From Asanoa ishikariensis (lineage in GTDB: Bacteria > Actinomycetota > Actinomycetes > Mycobacteriales > Micromonosporaceae): a DNA stretch of 64,000 bases. Below the pieces are notes generated by a model. That model did not search any database, was not told the DNA's origin, and saw only the letters and a list, made by a program, of their open reading frames with translations. Both the position numbers and the translations under genes were made by a program. The stretch lies in assembly GCF_900107455.1 (NCBI RefSeq), contig NZ_FNQB01000004.1, positions 1-64,000 of the forward strand. Reading direction: 5' to 3'. Below, piece after piece: positions 46,831-54,904 of the stretch; within the stretch, counting starts at the first letter, position 1; every line of letters starts with the position of its first letter.

Positions 46831-48108
46831 ATGCCCACTCGCAACGACATCGCGGTGCGGGAGCGCGGCCGCGTGCGACGCCTCGTTTCCGGGCTTGGCT
46901 GGTGGGATGCGCTGGCAACACCCGGCACCGGCCGGATGCTCGCGCTCAACGCACTGATCGACTCGGCGGGCACCGGCTTGGCCGCCGTCAGCCTGCCCGT
47001 CTACCTGCTGCGCGTGGTGCACCTGTCACCGTCTGAGTTCGCCCTCGTGCTCGCCGCCGGCGGCGTCGCCGAGCTGGCCATGTCCGTGCCGGCCGGCAGT
47101 CTGGCCGGCCGCCTCGGGCTGTGGCGGTACGCGATCGCGACGCGATGGTCGCGCGCGGTGCTGTACGCCGTTTTCGCCTGTACGACCTCGATGTGGCTCT
47201 TGTTGGCGCTCTCGGTGACGATCGGCGCCCTGCGAGCGGCCGGCAACGGGCTCAACCAGAGCATGACCGCCGAGGTGGTGGGGCCCGAGCAGCGGGGCGA
47301 CACCCTGGCCGTGACCCGCGCCGTCCGCAACCTCGGTTACCTGGTCTCCGGTGGCCTCGGAGTGCTCGTTCTCGCTGCACCGTCCGATGTGCCTCTGCGC
47401 ATCGCGTTGGTCGCCAACGGGTTGTCCTTCGTCGTCGGCGCGTTGCTGCTGACGCGCATCCGCCCTCGGCCCGGGTCGCCGGCGGGCGGTCAGGCAGTGC
47501 CCGGCCGGCAGATGGACTTCTCCGTGCTGCGCGATCTTCGCTATCTCGGTCTCATCGCCTCCGCCGCCGTGTTCGCCAGCACGATTCGCGTCCTGGACGT
47601 CGCGTTGCCTTTGTTCGTTCTCCGGGAGGCCGGGGTCCCCTTGGGGATCGTCGCCGGCATCGTCATGCTGAACACCCTGCTGGTGGTGTTGTTGCAACAC
47701 CGCTTCTCCCGTTGGGTCACCGATCTGCCCACCGCGTTGCGCGCCTTGCGGTGGAGCGCGCTGAGCCTGGCCGCGATGGCGATCGTGCTCGCTGTGCTGC
47801 CCGGTCGGCCCGCCGCGGCGGTGGCCGTCGGTCTGACGCTGGCGGGGTTGCTGCTGACCATCGGCGAGCTGACCGAATCGCCCGCCTGGTGGACGCTGTC
47901 CTTCTCGTTCGCGCCCGCCGGCCGCTCCAGCGAGTACCTGGCGGCCTTCGACCTCAACTACGCCCTCCTGAACATCCTCGGCCCGCCGTTGCTGGTCGTG
48001 GTCGTGGAGCACGGCACGGCGGGTTGGTTGGGCTACGCCTGCGCGGTGGCGGCAGCGACACAGCTGGCACATGTCTTGGCCCGCCGTCAGCCGGCGGCGG
48101 GTCGCTAA
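46831..48108 (+). CDS. MFS efflux transporter
   Basis: The 425-residue product from ATG 46831 has about 12 membrane helices, with NALIDSAGTGLAAVSLPVYL as the first and the MFS loop motif GSLAGRLGLWRYAIATRWSR between helices 2 and 3. Further helices include FVVGALLLTRIRP and LTLAGLLLTIGEL. It resembles the macrolide-efflux-type MFS branch. Divergent from precursor 1 and 17 bp upstream of the methyltransferase gene, it probably exports the mature peptide product or gives self-resistance. No ABC transporter with a peptidase domain is present in the cluster, so processing and export would be separate steps. The frame is open to 46603 but lacks hydrophobic or family sequence there. Confidence 0.85.
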   Translation: MPTRNDIAVRERGRVRRLVSGLGWWDALATPGTGRMLALNALIDSAGTGLAAVSLPVYLLRVVHLSPSEFALVLAAGGVAELAMSVPAGSLAGRLGLWRYAIATRWSRAVLYAVFACTTSMWLLLALSVTIGALRAAGNGLNQSMTAEVVGPEQRGDTLAVTRAVRNLGYLVSGGLGVLVLAAPSDVPLRIALVANGLSFVVGALLLTRIRPRPGSPAGGQAVPGRQMDFSVLRDLRYLGLIASAAVFASTIRVLDVALPLFVLREAGVPLGIVAGIVMLNTLLVVLLQHRFSRWVTDLPTALRALRWSALSLAAMAIVLAVLPGRPAAAVAVGLTLAGLLLTIGELTESPAWWTLSFSFAPAGRSSEYLAAFDLNYALLNILGPPLLVVVVEHGTAGWLGYACAVAAATQLAHVLARRQPAAGR

Positions 48109-48125
48109 CCGCAGAAGGGGGACAG

Positions 48126-48860
48126 GTGCTCCGCGACGACCACACGTACCAAGCCGACCTCGCGCTCGTACACGACCTGGGTTTCGGGTTTCACGGCGAC
48201 CGCTGCGCACCGGGCATCCGCGATCTGCTCGAGCCGGTACGCCGACGCGGCGGACTGGTGCTCGAGCTCGGCTGCGGCAGCGGTTCGTTGACCCGACACC
48301 TGCTGGCGGCCGGGCACCGCGTGCTCGCCACGGACGGTTCGCCGGCCATGGTCGCCCGGGCCCGGGCCGCCGTGCCCGCGGCGCAGGTTCGCCGGCTCGT
48401 CCTGCCGGAAGACCCGCTTCCTTCCGTCGACGCCGTCGTGGGTGTGGGCAACGTCCTCAACTACCTGCGTGACGAGTCCGAAGTGGAGCGGGCGCTGACG
48501 GCGATCGCCGCGGCGCTGCGGCCCGACGGAGTGCTCGCCCTCGACCTCGTCGACCGTCGGTGGGGTGAAGATCCCCGGCACCTGGCGCCGATGGGTCGGG
48601 TACGGCCGAGCTGGGCGGTCTTCGCGACGTCCGCGCTGCCCGATCCTGGGCTGCTGGTCCGGGACTTCACCACGTTCGTGCGCGCGGAGGACGGTGGCTG
48701 GCGCCGGGCCGACGAACGCCACGAGATCCGGCTGCTGCAGGGGCAGCGGGTGGCCGACCACCTGCGCGCAGGCGGTGTGGAAGCCACGGTCAACCCGTCG
48801 TTCGGCGCCGAGCGGCTGCGGGCCGGCATGGTCGCCGTCATCGGTCGTCGCACCGGGTGA
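48126..48860 (+). CDS. SAM-dependent class I methyltransferase
   Basis: Start GTG 48126 has GGGGGA upstream (48115-48120). The 244-residue product has motif I GLVLELGCGSGSLTRHLLA (about residues 38-56), ATDGSPAMVARARAAVPAA (motif II region), VDAVVGVGNVLNYL and ALDLVDRRWGEDP. This is a cytosolic Rossmann-fold methyltransferase, target unknown. It follows the MFS gene by 17 bp and is convergent with the glycosyltransferase gene. In this cluster it could methylate the N-terminus, a side chain or a sugar of the peptide product. Confidence 0.85.
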   Translation: MLRDDHTYQADLALVHDLGFGFHGDRCAPGIRDLLEPVRRRGGLVLELGCGSGSLTRHLLAAGHRVLATDGSPAMVARARAAVPAAQVRRLVLPEDPLPSVDAVVGVGNVLNYLRDESEVERALTAIAAALRPDGVLALDLVDRRWGEDPRHLAPMGRVRPSWAVFATSALPDPGLLVRDFTTFVRAEDGGWRRADERHEIRLLQGQRVADHLRAGGVEATVNPSFGAERLRAGMVAVIGRRTG

Positions 48861-48908
48861 CGCGCGGCGGGGGCCCGGCGCCTGCCGGGCCCCCGCCGGG
48901 GAAGCGGA

Positions 48909-50849
48909 CTACAGCCGTATCGCGCGCAGGTCGACCAGGTCGAGCAGCATGCGCTCGACGGCCGCTTCGTCGATGCCGTACTGGTCCACCAGACGAGCCG
49001 TGATGTCGGCGATGCGGGTTTGCCCGTCGCACAGGCGCAGCACTTCCTCGGTGGCCGTGCTGATGCGGACCACCTTGCCGTCGAGGTCGCCCCGTTTGAG
49101 GAAGAGGAAGGTCGCTTGTTGGTCGTCGGCGGCGTCGTAGGGCGCGCCGGCACGGACGGCGGCGAGCAGGGTTTCGACGTCGCGGCGGTGGGGCCGGATG
49201 CGAATGGTGTTGCTGGCCACGGGCGCGCGGGTGCCCCATGACACCGGGTCGGAAAGGACGAGGGGGGCGGCTCCTCTGCGGGGGAACATCGTCGCGCCGT
49301 GCAGGCTTTCGAGGTCGAGGTGGCTCCAGAGCAGGTCGCGTTCGAAGAGGGCGGCGGGCTCGGCGACCGGCGGCAGGCCGGCGTCGGGCTCGCCGACGGC
49401 GTCGACGATCGCGTTGGCGGCCGCGTAGGCCCGATGGGCCTCCGAGACGGCGGGCCTGGTGATCGCCTCGCGGACGATGCCGTCGACCGCGTCGCCGAGC
49501 AGGGCCACCGTGGCCGGCATGAACCGGTTGACCAAACGCTGCCAGGCGGGCACGTCGTCCGTGGTCGATGGCGCCGCGCCAGCCTTGGCGGCGATCGCCC
49601 GCTCGAACAAGCGCACGAACGCCTCGCCGAGACCTTCGTCGGCGGTGGCGTCCGGGCCCTGCGCGACGGCCGCCCCGGCTTTGCCGATGGCCCGCGCCGC
49701 CTCCGGATCCGTGATGATCCGATCCAGGACACGGCTGAGCTCGTCGGTGTCGACGGGGTTCTCGACGACGAGAACGTTCTCGCCGTGCCGGAGCTCGTCG
49801 CGGTTGTACTGCTTGTCGGCGATCTCCCGGGAGACGACGAGACACGTGCCCGCCGCCATCACCTCCCGCGGAATTCCGGGACTGTGGATGGGGACCGGGA
49901 AGTCGCGCTCCAGGAAGCAGCCGGCGGTCAGGGCGCGCAGGAACTCGGGCACCCGCCAGGGCGGCATGAAGGGCAGCGTCCACGTCGTCTCCGCGAGGCC
50001 GGCGGTGTCGACGGCCCGCAGGAACCGCTCGCGCTGGTACCCGCCGGACATCACGAGCAGGTTGAACCGCCGGCCGGACTCTTTGCACCGGCGCAGCGCC
50101 GCCACCAGGTCGTAGCTGCCCTTGAACTCGCTGAGCTTGCCGTAGATGCCGATGGTGGGCAGCTCGTCGGGCATCGGTGCGGTGTTGGTGATCCACGGAT
50201 GGCCGGCCGCGGCCAGCGCCGCGATCCTCGCGTTGACGTCGAGCGGCGTCACGTTCGGATCACTGAACCCCACGGGCGCACCGCGGGGCGGCATCGAGGC
50301 GACCCGTTCGGCGGGGATGCCGTACCCCTCGATCGTGCCCGGATTGGCGACGATGAGATCCGCTCGCCGCAGCACCTCCCGGTAGGCCATCGAGAGGTCC
50401 GGGTGGGCGAGGAGCCGGGTCCGGTCGCTGCCCGCATGCTGCACGACGTGCGGGCGCCCGGTCCACGCGGCGGCGAGGTGGGCGGCCAGGCCGTACGGCT
50501 CCAGGTAGTAGGAGAAGACGACATCGGCGTCGATGCGCCGGATCTCCTCGGTGGCCAGGGCCGCCAGCTTGGTGGCGAAGGGCTTGTGGTCCGGGATGTG
50601 CGCGGCGTGCTTGCGGCCCAGCGGTGAGGTCGCGACCAGCGTCACCGACCCCCCGTTGGGAAAGGTCGCCTCCAGCTTGGCCCTGTCGGCCGGCTCCATC
50701 CAGATCCGGTAGTCGTCTTCGACCTCGTCGGCGTTCGTCACCACGCTGACCTGGTGACCCGCAGCGGCCAGGGACATCACCAGCCGGTAGCTCAACGCGC
50801 TGACCCCGCCCTGGATCGGTGGGTACTTCACGACGGCGCAGATACGCAT
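48909..50849 (-). CDS. GT-B (family 4-like) glycosyltransferase fused to a C-terminal PqqD-like (RRE) domain
   Basis: The 646-residue product starts at ATG 50849 with AGGAA upstream, 10 bp after the preceding gene's stop. Residues about 1-180 (RICAVVKYPPIQGGVSALSY, VVQHAGSDRTRLL) and 220-400 (PTIGIYGKLSEFKGSYDLVA, HSPGIPREVMAAGTCLVVSR) are the two Rossmann halves of a GT-B glycosyltransferase. After a helical linker, residues about 565-646 read TFLFLKRGDLDGKVVRISTA, EEVLRLCDGQTRIADITARL and AVERMLLDLVDLRAIRL, the strand-helix pattern of PqqD-like proteins that bind RiPP leader peptides. It is the last gene of the precursor-2/MNIO operon, so it probably glycosylates a leader-bound peptide. Confidence 0.8.
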   Translation of the reverse strand: MRICAVVKYPPIQGGVSALSYRLVMSLAAAGHQVSVVTNADEVEDDYRIWMEPADRAKLEATFPNGGSVTLVATSPLGRKHAAHIPDHKPFATKLAALATEEIRRIDADVVFSYYLEPYGLAAHLAAAWTGRPHVVQHAGSDRTRLLAHPDLSMAYREVLRRADLIVANPGTIEGYGIPAERVASMPPRGAPVGFSDPNVTPLDVNARIAALAAAGHPWITNTAPMPDELPTIGIYGKLSEFKGSYDLVAALRRCKESGRRFNLLVMSGGYQRERFLRAVDTAGLAETTWTLPFMPPWRVPEFLRALTAGCFLERDFPVPIHSPGIPREVMAAGTCLVVSREIADKQYNRDELRHGENVLVVENPVDTDELSRVLDRIITDPEAARAIGKAGAAVAQGPDATADEGLGEAFVRLFERAIAAKAGAAPSTTDDVPAWQRLVNRFMPATVALLGDAVDGIVREAITRPAVSEAHRAYAAANAIVDAVGEPDAGLPPVAEPAALFERDLLWSHLDLESLHGATMFPRRGAAPLVLSDPVSWGTRAPVASNTIRIRPHRRDVETLLAAVRAGAPYDAADDQQATFLFLKRGDLDGKVVRISTATEEVLRLCDGQTRIADITARLVDQYGIDEAAVERMLLDLVDLRAIRL

Positions 50850-50859
50850 CTCTGGTTCC

Positions 50860-51690
50860 TCATTCGCGCGTGACGGACAGGACGGTGAGGCCCGCGAGGC
50901 CTCGAAGGGTCGCGAGGGCGCCTTCCCGGTGGCCGGCGTCGTCCCCGGCCACCTGGTCGAGCAGTTGGTCGACGGTGTGCCGGCCGTCGCAGCGCAGCAG
51001 CAGCTCGACGGTGGCCACGCCGATCCGGTGGAACAGCGGGCGGGGCTGGTCCCAGACCTTGCGCAGCAGGACACCCCCTGGTCGTGGTGGCGCGGCGGCG
51101 AGGGCGGCCAGTGTCGTCTCCGCGGGCAGCGCCAACACGTCGATGCTCGCCGCCACGACGCGGACGTCGGCGGTCATCCAGGGGCGTGCCTCGCCGCCGA
51201 GGTCGGCACCGCCGGCGCCGGCCGTCACCGCCTTGTCGCGGGCGGCCGAGGCCGCCGCGTTGTCGCTGCGCAGGTCGGCGATCGCGAGCTCGAAGCGCGC
51301 GAGATCGAGCAGCCGGGGCGGGATCCGAGCCTCCTGCCGCGTCAGCCAGGCCACGAAGTCGGTGCCGTGCGTCGCCGGCCGGAGCATGTCGAGGTCGGGG
51401 CGCAGTAAGGCGTCGTCCACATAGGTGCCAACCAGCCGGTAACCGTCGAACTCCCGGAGAACGGCCATGGTCTGCGGAAGGCTCTGCTCGAGGACCGCGT
51501 GGCGTTTGCCCCTGATGATGCCCTGGCTGAGCTGGATGGTGGCCGGGGACGCCGAGCGCAACAGCTCCAGCTCGTCCGCGTTGAGGCCGTACGTGGTCCG
51601 GACCCGGTCCGGATCCCGGTACAGCGCGATCAGCAAGCTCTGGGAGACGAGCACGTTCGCGTACGCCTCGTAGAAGGCCGGCCCGATCAT
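50860..51690 (-). CDS. MNIO partner protein with PqqD-like C-terminus
   Basis: The 276-residue product starts at ATG 51690, overlapping the MNIO stop (ATGA). The N-terminal 120 residues are helical (FYEAYANVLVSQSLLIALYR, LNADELELLRSASPATIQLS). The last 80 residues read RPLFHRIGVATVELLLRCDG and RHTVDQLLDQVAGDDAGHRE, a PqqD/RRE-like winged-helix pattern. MNIO enzymes act with a partner that recognises the substrate leader (as TglH with TglI, MbnB with MbnC). Position, coupling and fold make this the partner. It shares no obvious sequence motif with MbnC. Confidence 0.7.
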   Translation of the reverse strand: MIGPAFYEAYANVLVSQSLLIALYRDPDRVRTTYGLNADELELLRSASPATIQLSQGIIRGKRHAVLEQSLPQTMAVLREFDGYRLVGTYVDDALLRPDLDMLRPATHGTDFVAWLTRQEARIPPRLLDLARFELAIADLRSDNAAASAARDKAVTAGAGGADLGGEARPWMTADVRVVAASIDVLALPAETTLAALAAAPPRPGGVLLRKVWDQPRPLFHRIGVATVELLLRCDGRHTVDQLLDQVAGDDAGHREGALATLRGLAGLTVLSVTRE

Positions 51691-52523
51691 GCGGGCGCCG
51701 CCGCTCGCATGGCGGATCGGGCCCGCTCGACCTCGCCGAGCAACTCGCCGAAGTCGTCGGGGAAGTCCTGGTCGCGTTCGATCAGCGACGCCTTCAGCGG
51801 TGCGCGCCGCAGCAACTCGTCGAAGAGCGCCCAGACCGGCTCGGGTACGGGCGAGGAGTGCGAGTCGAGCAACGTCTCGTGTGCCTCCGTGCCCCCGGCC
51901 AGATGCACCTGGACCACGCGCTCGGTCGGGATGGCGTCGAGGAAGCCCGCGGCGTCGTAGCCGTGGTTGCGCGCGTTGGTGTGCAGGTTGGTCAGGTCCA
52001 GCAGCAGCCCGCACTCGCAGTGCTCGCAGAGCTCGGCGATGAACTCGGCTTCGGTCAGCTCGGTGCGCAGGTCGACGTGGTAGGTGATGTTCTCCAGGAT
52101 GAAGGGCACACCGACCCGCTCCTGGATCCGTTGGGCCTTGCGGCCGAGCTCCTTGGCCAGCGCCCGGGAACGGGGGAGGGGTGTCAGCGAGCCCAGCGAG
52201 ACGCCGCCGGCCCGGGTGAAGCAGAGATGGTCGCTGAAGTACGGCGCGTCGATCTCCTCCACCAGCGCGGCCAGTGCGTCGAGGTAGTCCTCGTCCACCT
52301 CGCCGGGAGTGCCGATCGACATCTCGATGCCGTGCGGCACGATCGGGAACGCCGCGCTGAGCTCCGCCAGGCGTTCGCGGCCCTGTACCGAGGCGAAGAG
52401 GTAGTGCTCGCTGATCACCTCGAGCCAATCGATCCGGTCGCGGTGCTCCATTGTCGGCTGGTGGATCTCGCGCCGGTAGCCGAGTCCGCTACCCAGGTGC
52501 GGTAGGTCATGCAGGGGTGTCAC
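51687..52523 (-). CDS. MNIO (DUF692) multinuclear iron-dependent oxidase
   Basis: The 278-residue product from GTG 52523 has the TIM-barrel blocks of DUF692: GSGLGYRREIHQPTM, DWLEVISEHYLFAS, FPIVPHGIEMSIGTPGEVDE, YFSDHLCFTRAGGVS, VPFILENITYHV, LLLDLTNLHTNARNHGYDA, RVVQVHLAGGTEAHETLLDS, HSSPVPEPVWALFDELL and LIERDQDFPD. The His, Asp and Glu residues in these blocks bind two or three irons. Known members oxidise peptide cysteines (oxazolone/thioamide in methanobactin, beta-carbon excision by TglH). The gene lies directly downstream of the six-Cys precursor 2, making those cysteines the probable target. Length is typical for the family. Confidence 0.9.
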   Translation of the reverse strand: MTPLHDLPHLGSGLGYRREIHQPTMEHRDRIDWLEVISEHYLFASVQGRERLAELSAAFPIVPHGIEMSIGTPGEVDEDYLDALAALVEEIDAPYFSDHLCFTRAGGVSLGSLTPLPRSRALAKELGRKAQRIQERVGVPFILENITYHVDLRTELTEAEFIAELCEHCECGLLLDLTNLHTNARNHGYDAAGFLDAIPTERVVQVHLAGGTEAHETLLDSHSSPVPEPVWALFDELLRRAPLKASLIERDQDFPDDFGELLGEVERARSAMRAAAPA

Positions 52524-52565
52524 GGGATACCGCCTTTCGCGGCTGGTCGACCGACGGTAGGGCGC

Positions 52566-52613
52566 CCGGCCGGCGGGTCCACGCCCGCGCGGCGCGCGCC
52601 GCCCACCGGCCGG
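52566..52613 (-). terminator. Hairpin between precursor 2 and the MNIO gene
   Basis: 12-bp arms 52566-52577 and 52602-52613 (one G-U wobble) with a GC-rich 24-base loop lie in the 102-bp gap between precursor stop and MNIO start. It is the counterpart of the hairpin downstream of precursor 1. Confidence 0.55.
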
Positions 52614-52625
52614 ACGGTCGGGGAC

Positions 52626-52823
52626 TCAGATCTCCAGCACGGTGTGACCGGTCGAGATGATCGTGCAGCACGAGCCGCACAGTCCGCCCTGGCAGGACCC
52701 GTAGCAGTTGCAGGTCAGGGCGACCGGGCCGTCGCCCGAACCCCCGATGAGCGTCTCGGTGGCGACCGTTTCCAGCAGGAACGGTTCCTGCCCGGCAGTT
52801 GCCCCCGTCTTGGCGATGGTCAT
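52626..52823 (-). CDS. RiPP precursor peptide 2, six-cysteine core
   Basis: The 65-residue peptide starts at ATG 52823 with GGGAGG 6 bases upstream. Residues 1-33 look like a leader (QEPFLLETVATETLIGG, ending GDGP) and include PFLLE, an F-x-L-(D/E)-like box. The rest begins VALTCNCYGSCQGGLCGSCC and ends STGHTVLEI. Cysteines are at 38, 40, 44, 49, 52 and 53, with Thr37, Ser43, Ser51, Thr54, Ser57, Thr58 and Thr61 nearby. It heads the operon precursor-MNIO-partner-GT. Both LanB dehydration of Ser/Thr and MNIO oxidation of Cys are possible. I do not recognise the core as a known family. Confidence 0.8.
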   Translation of the reverse strand: MTIAKTGATAGQEPFLLETVATETLIGGSGDGPVALTCNCYGSCQGGLCGSCCTIISTGHTVLEI

Positions 52824-52933
52824 TACTACCTCCCTCGATAGTGCGGATGCGGCACCGGCCCGAGGCCGGCGCCAGACAACGTCCCAGGCGGACCTACACG
52901 TCGCGCACACAGCGCCGGCCGTGGGCGTAGCAG

Positions 52934-54898
52934 GTGTGTAGCTCGGCCCGTGATGCTCCAGCGGTGTTCACCACGGCGACCGGGGAGGCGCTCGCTCCGT
53001 GCTTCGTGGCGCCGCGGGTTCGTGGGTTGGCCGTGGCGCCCGACGGCGACCGGTATGCCCTGGAGATCGACACGATGACCTCGTCCGGTGGCCGGCTGCC
53101 ACCAGCGGTGTGGTTGGGCCGGATCGGCACGCCGCCCCGGCCGGCGTTCGTGGGTCGCCAGGTCACCTTGCTCTCCGGCGGGGTGGCCCTGTACCGGGCG
53201 CGCTCGGTGGAACGGCCCGGCCGCGACGCGCTGTGGCGCCGCGACGAAACAGCGGCGGCGGAGGAGATCGCCGCGCCGCCCGGAGGCGTCGCCGGCTACC
53301 GTGCCGCCACGCGGTCCGGGGTTGTCGTCTATGCCACCCGGACGCCCCACAGCGCCGATGCCGTGCTCTTCGACGGCGGGCAACCGGTTGGGTCGTTGCG
53401 CGGCGACGGCGGGGGGCGGCCGCGGCTCGTGCTGCTGCGGCCCGGGTGCGAGCCGACCGCGCTACCCGATCCCCCTGATGGCGTCTTGGACGGAGCGTTC
53501 GACCTCAGCGCGGACGGCACGCGGATCGTGGCCACCTGCCGCCTGCGCGGTGGAACCGCCTACCGAACCGTCCTGCTCGTGGCCGAGTGCGACCGGCACG
53601 ACCGCTGGCGGTGGCGAACCGTGCTCGACGACCCGGAGGGCTCGTTCGCCCATCCGGTCCTGAGCCCGGACGGCCGCAGGATCGTCTGCATGCGCGGCGA
53701 CAGCGGCCGCAGGCGCTCCGGAAACAACGCGGGCACACCCCCGGACACCGCCCTCTGGATCGCCGACCTGGACCCTCCGGGTGGCGCCCGCCGGGTGGCA
53801 GCGGAACTGGAGTGCCGGGCCGGCGAGGCGGCCTGGTCTCCGGACGGAGAGCGGCTCTACGTCTGCGCGGACCGCTGCGGCAACCGCCCGGTCTACGAGA
53901 TCACCGTCGACGGCGGCTACCGGCGTCTCACCGCCGTCGGCGCGTTCGAACAGGTCGCAGCGGCCGGGGACGCGGTGTACGCACTGCGTTCCGCGCTGGA
54001 CTCACCGCCGGCTCCCGTCGTGATCCGGGCGTCGGCCGTTCCCGGACGGCGAGGGCCGTACCCGCTGGGAATGCCGGCGGCGGCGGGTCGGCCGGGCACC
54101 CTGGAGCGTGTCTCGGTGGTGACGGAGGACGGGCACCGCGTTCACGGATGGCTTTGCCGGCCGCCGAGCACCGGCCGAAAGGTGCCGTTGCAGGTCTGGC
54201 TGCACGGCGGCCCGTACGCGAGCTGGGCGGCCTGGTCGTGGCGCTGGAACCCCTGGCTGGCCGTGCGGCGCGGCTACGCCGTCCTGCTACCTGATCCGGC
54301 ACCGTCCATTGGGTACGGACGGGCCTTCCGGCGCAGGGCATGGGGCGACTGGTCAGGCGCGCCGCGTACCGACGTGTTGTCGATCGTGGCCGAGGTGCGT
54401 GGACGTCCCGGCATCGACGCGTCCCGCGTGGCCGTGCTGGGCTCCTCGTTCGGCGGTTTCCTGGTCAACCTGCTGGTGACGCGCTCCGACGCCTTCCAGG
54501 CGGCGGTCAGTCACGCGGGGATGTGGGACCTCGCCGCCTTTGCCAGCGGCAGTGTGGTCGCGGCGCCGTTCATCGCCGAGTTCGGGCATCCGGTCGATCC
54601 GGCGGGAGCGGGCTACGCGGCGCACTCGCCCCGGACCGGTGCGGCGGCCGTCCGGACGCCGATCCTCGTCAGCCACGGCAGCCGGGACGACAAGGTGCCC
54701 TACACAGAGGCGCTTGCCCAGTACGCCGACCTGTGCCACCTCGGCAAACCCGTGCGGCTACTGCTTCTTTCCGACGAGGGCCACGAAATCGCCCGGGCGG
54801 CGAACGTCCAGCTGTGGTACGAGTGTGTCTTCGCGTTCCTGGCCCACGTCCTCGACGGGGTGCCCTTCGAGGTGCCGGGTCCGCTGCGGCGGGCTTGA
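52934..54898 (+). CDS. S9-family (prolyl-oligopeptidase-type) serine peptidase
   Basis: The 654-residue product (GTG 52934; a GTG at 52964 is also possible) has no signal peptide, so it is cytosolic. Residues about 20-390 are a beta-propeller (GAFDLSADGTRIVATC, PVLSPDGRRIVCMRGD, AWSPDGERLYVCADRC). The catalytic domain has Ser505 in VAVLGSSFGGFLVNLL, Asp585 in SHGSRDDKVPYTEAL and His617 in SDEGHEIARA. Family S9 enzymes cleave after Pro or basic residues in short peptides. It is transcribed divergently from precursor 2, 110 bp away, which suggests coordinated expression. It is the only protease in the cluster and thus the candidate leader or core-releasing peptidase. Confidence 0.85.
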   Translation: MCSSARDAPAVFTTATGEALAPCFVAPRVRGLAVAPDGDRYALEIDTMTSSGGRLPPAVWLGRIGTPPRPAFVGRQVTLLSGGVALYRARSVERPGRDALWRRDETAAAEEIAAPPGGVAGYRAATRSGVVVYATRTPHSADAVLFDGGQPVGSLRGDGGGRPRLVLLRPGCEPTALPDPPDGVLDGAFDLSADGTRIVATCRLRGGTAYRTVLLVAECDRHDRWRWRTVLDDPEGSFAHPVLSPDGRRIVCMRGDSGRRRSGNNAGTPPDTALWIADLDPPGGARRVAAELECRAGEAAWSPDGERLYVCADRCGNRPVYEITVDGGYRRLTAVGAFEQVAAAGDAVYALRSALDSPPAPVVIRASAVPGRRGPYPLGMPAAAGRPGTLERVSVVTEDGHRVHGWLCRPPSTGRKVPLQVWLHGGPYASWAAWSWRWNPWLAVRRGYAVLLPDPAPSIGYGRAFRRRAWGDWSGAPRTDVLSIVAEVRGRPGIDASRVAVLGSSFGGFLVNLLVTRSDAFQAAVSHAGMWDLAAFASGSVVAAPFIAEFGHPVDPAGAGYAAHSPRTGAAAVRTPILVSHGSRDDKVPYTEALAQYADLCHLGKPVRLLLLSDEGHEIARAANVQLWYECVFAFLAHVLDGVPFEVPGPLRRA

Positions 54899-54904
54899 CG
54901 TGTC

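Noticed and set aside
47121-48126. Possible 335-residue N-terminal extension of the methyltransferase
   Set aside because: That part overlaps the MFS gene in another frame and is low complexity. A GTG at 48126 with a good ribosome binding site starts the family-like sequence.
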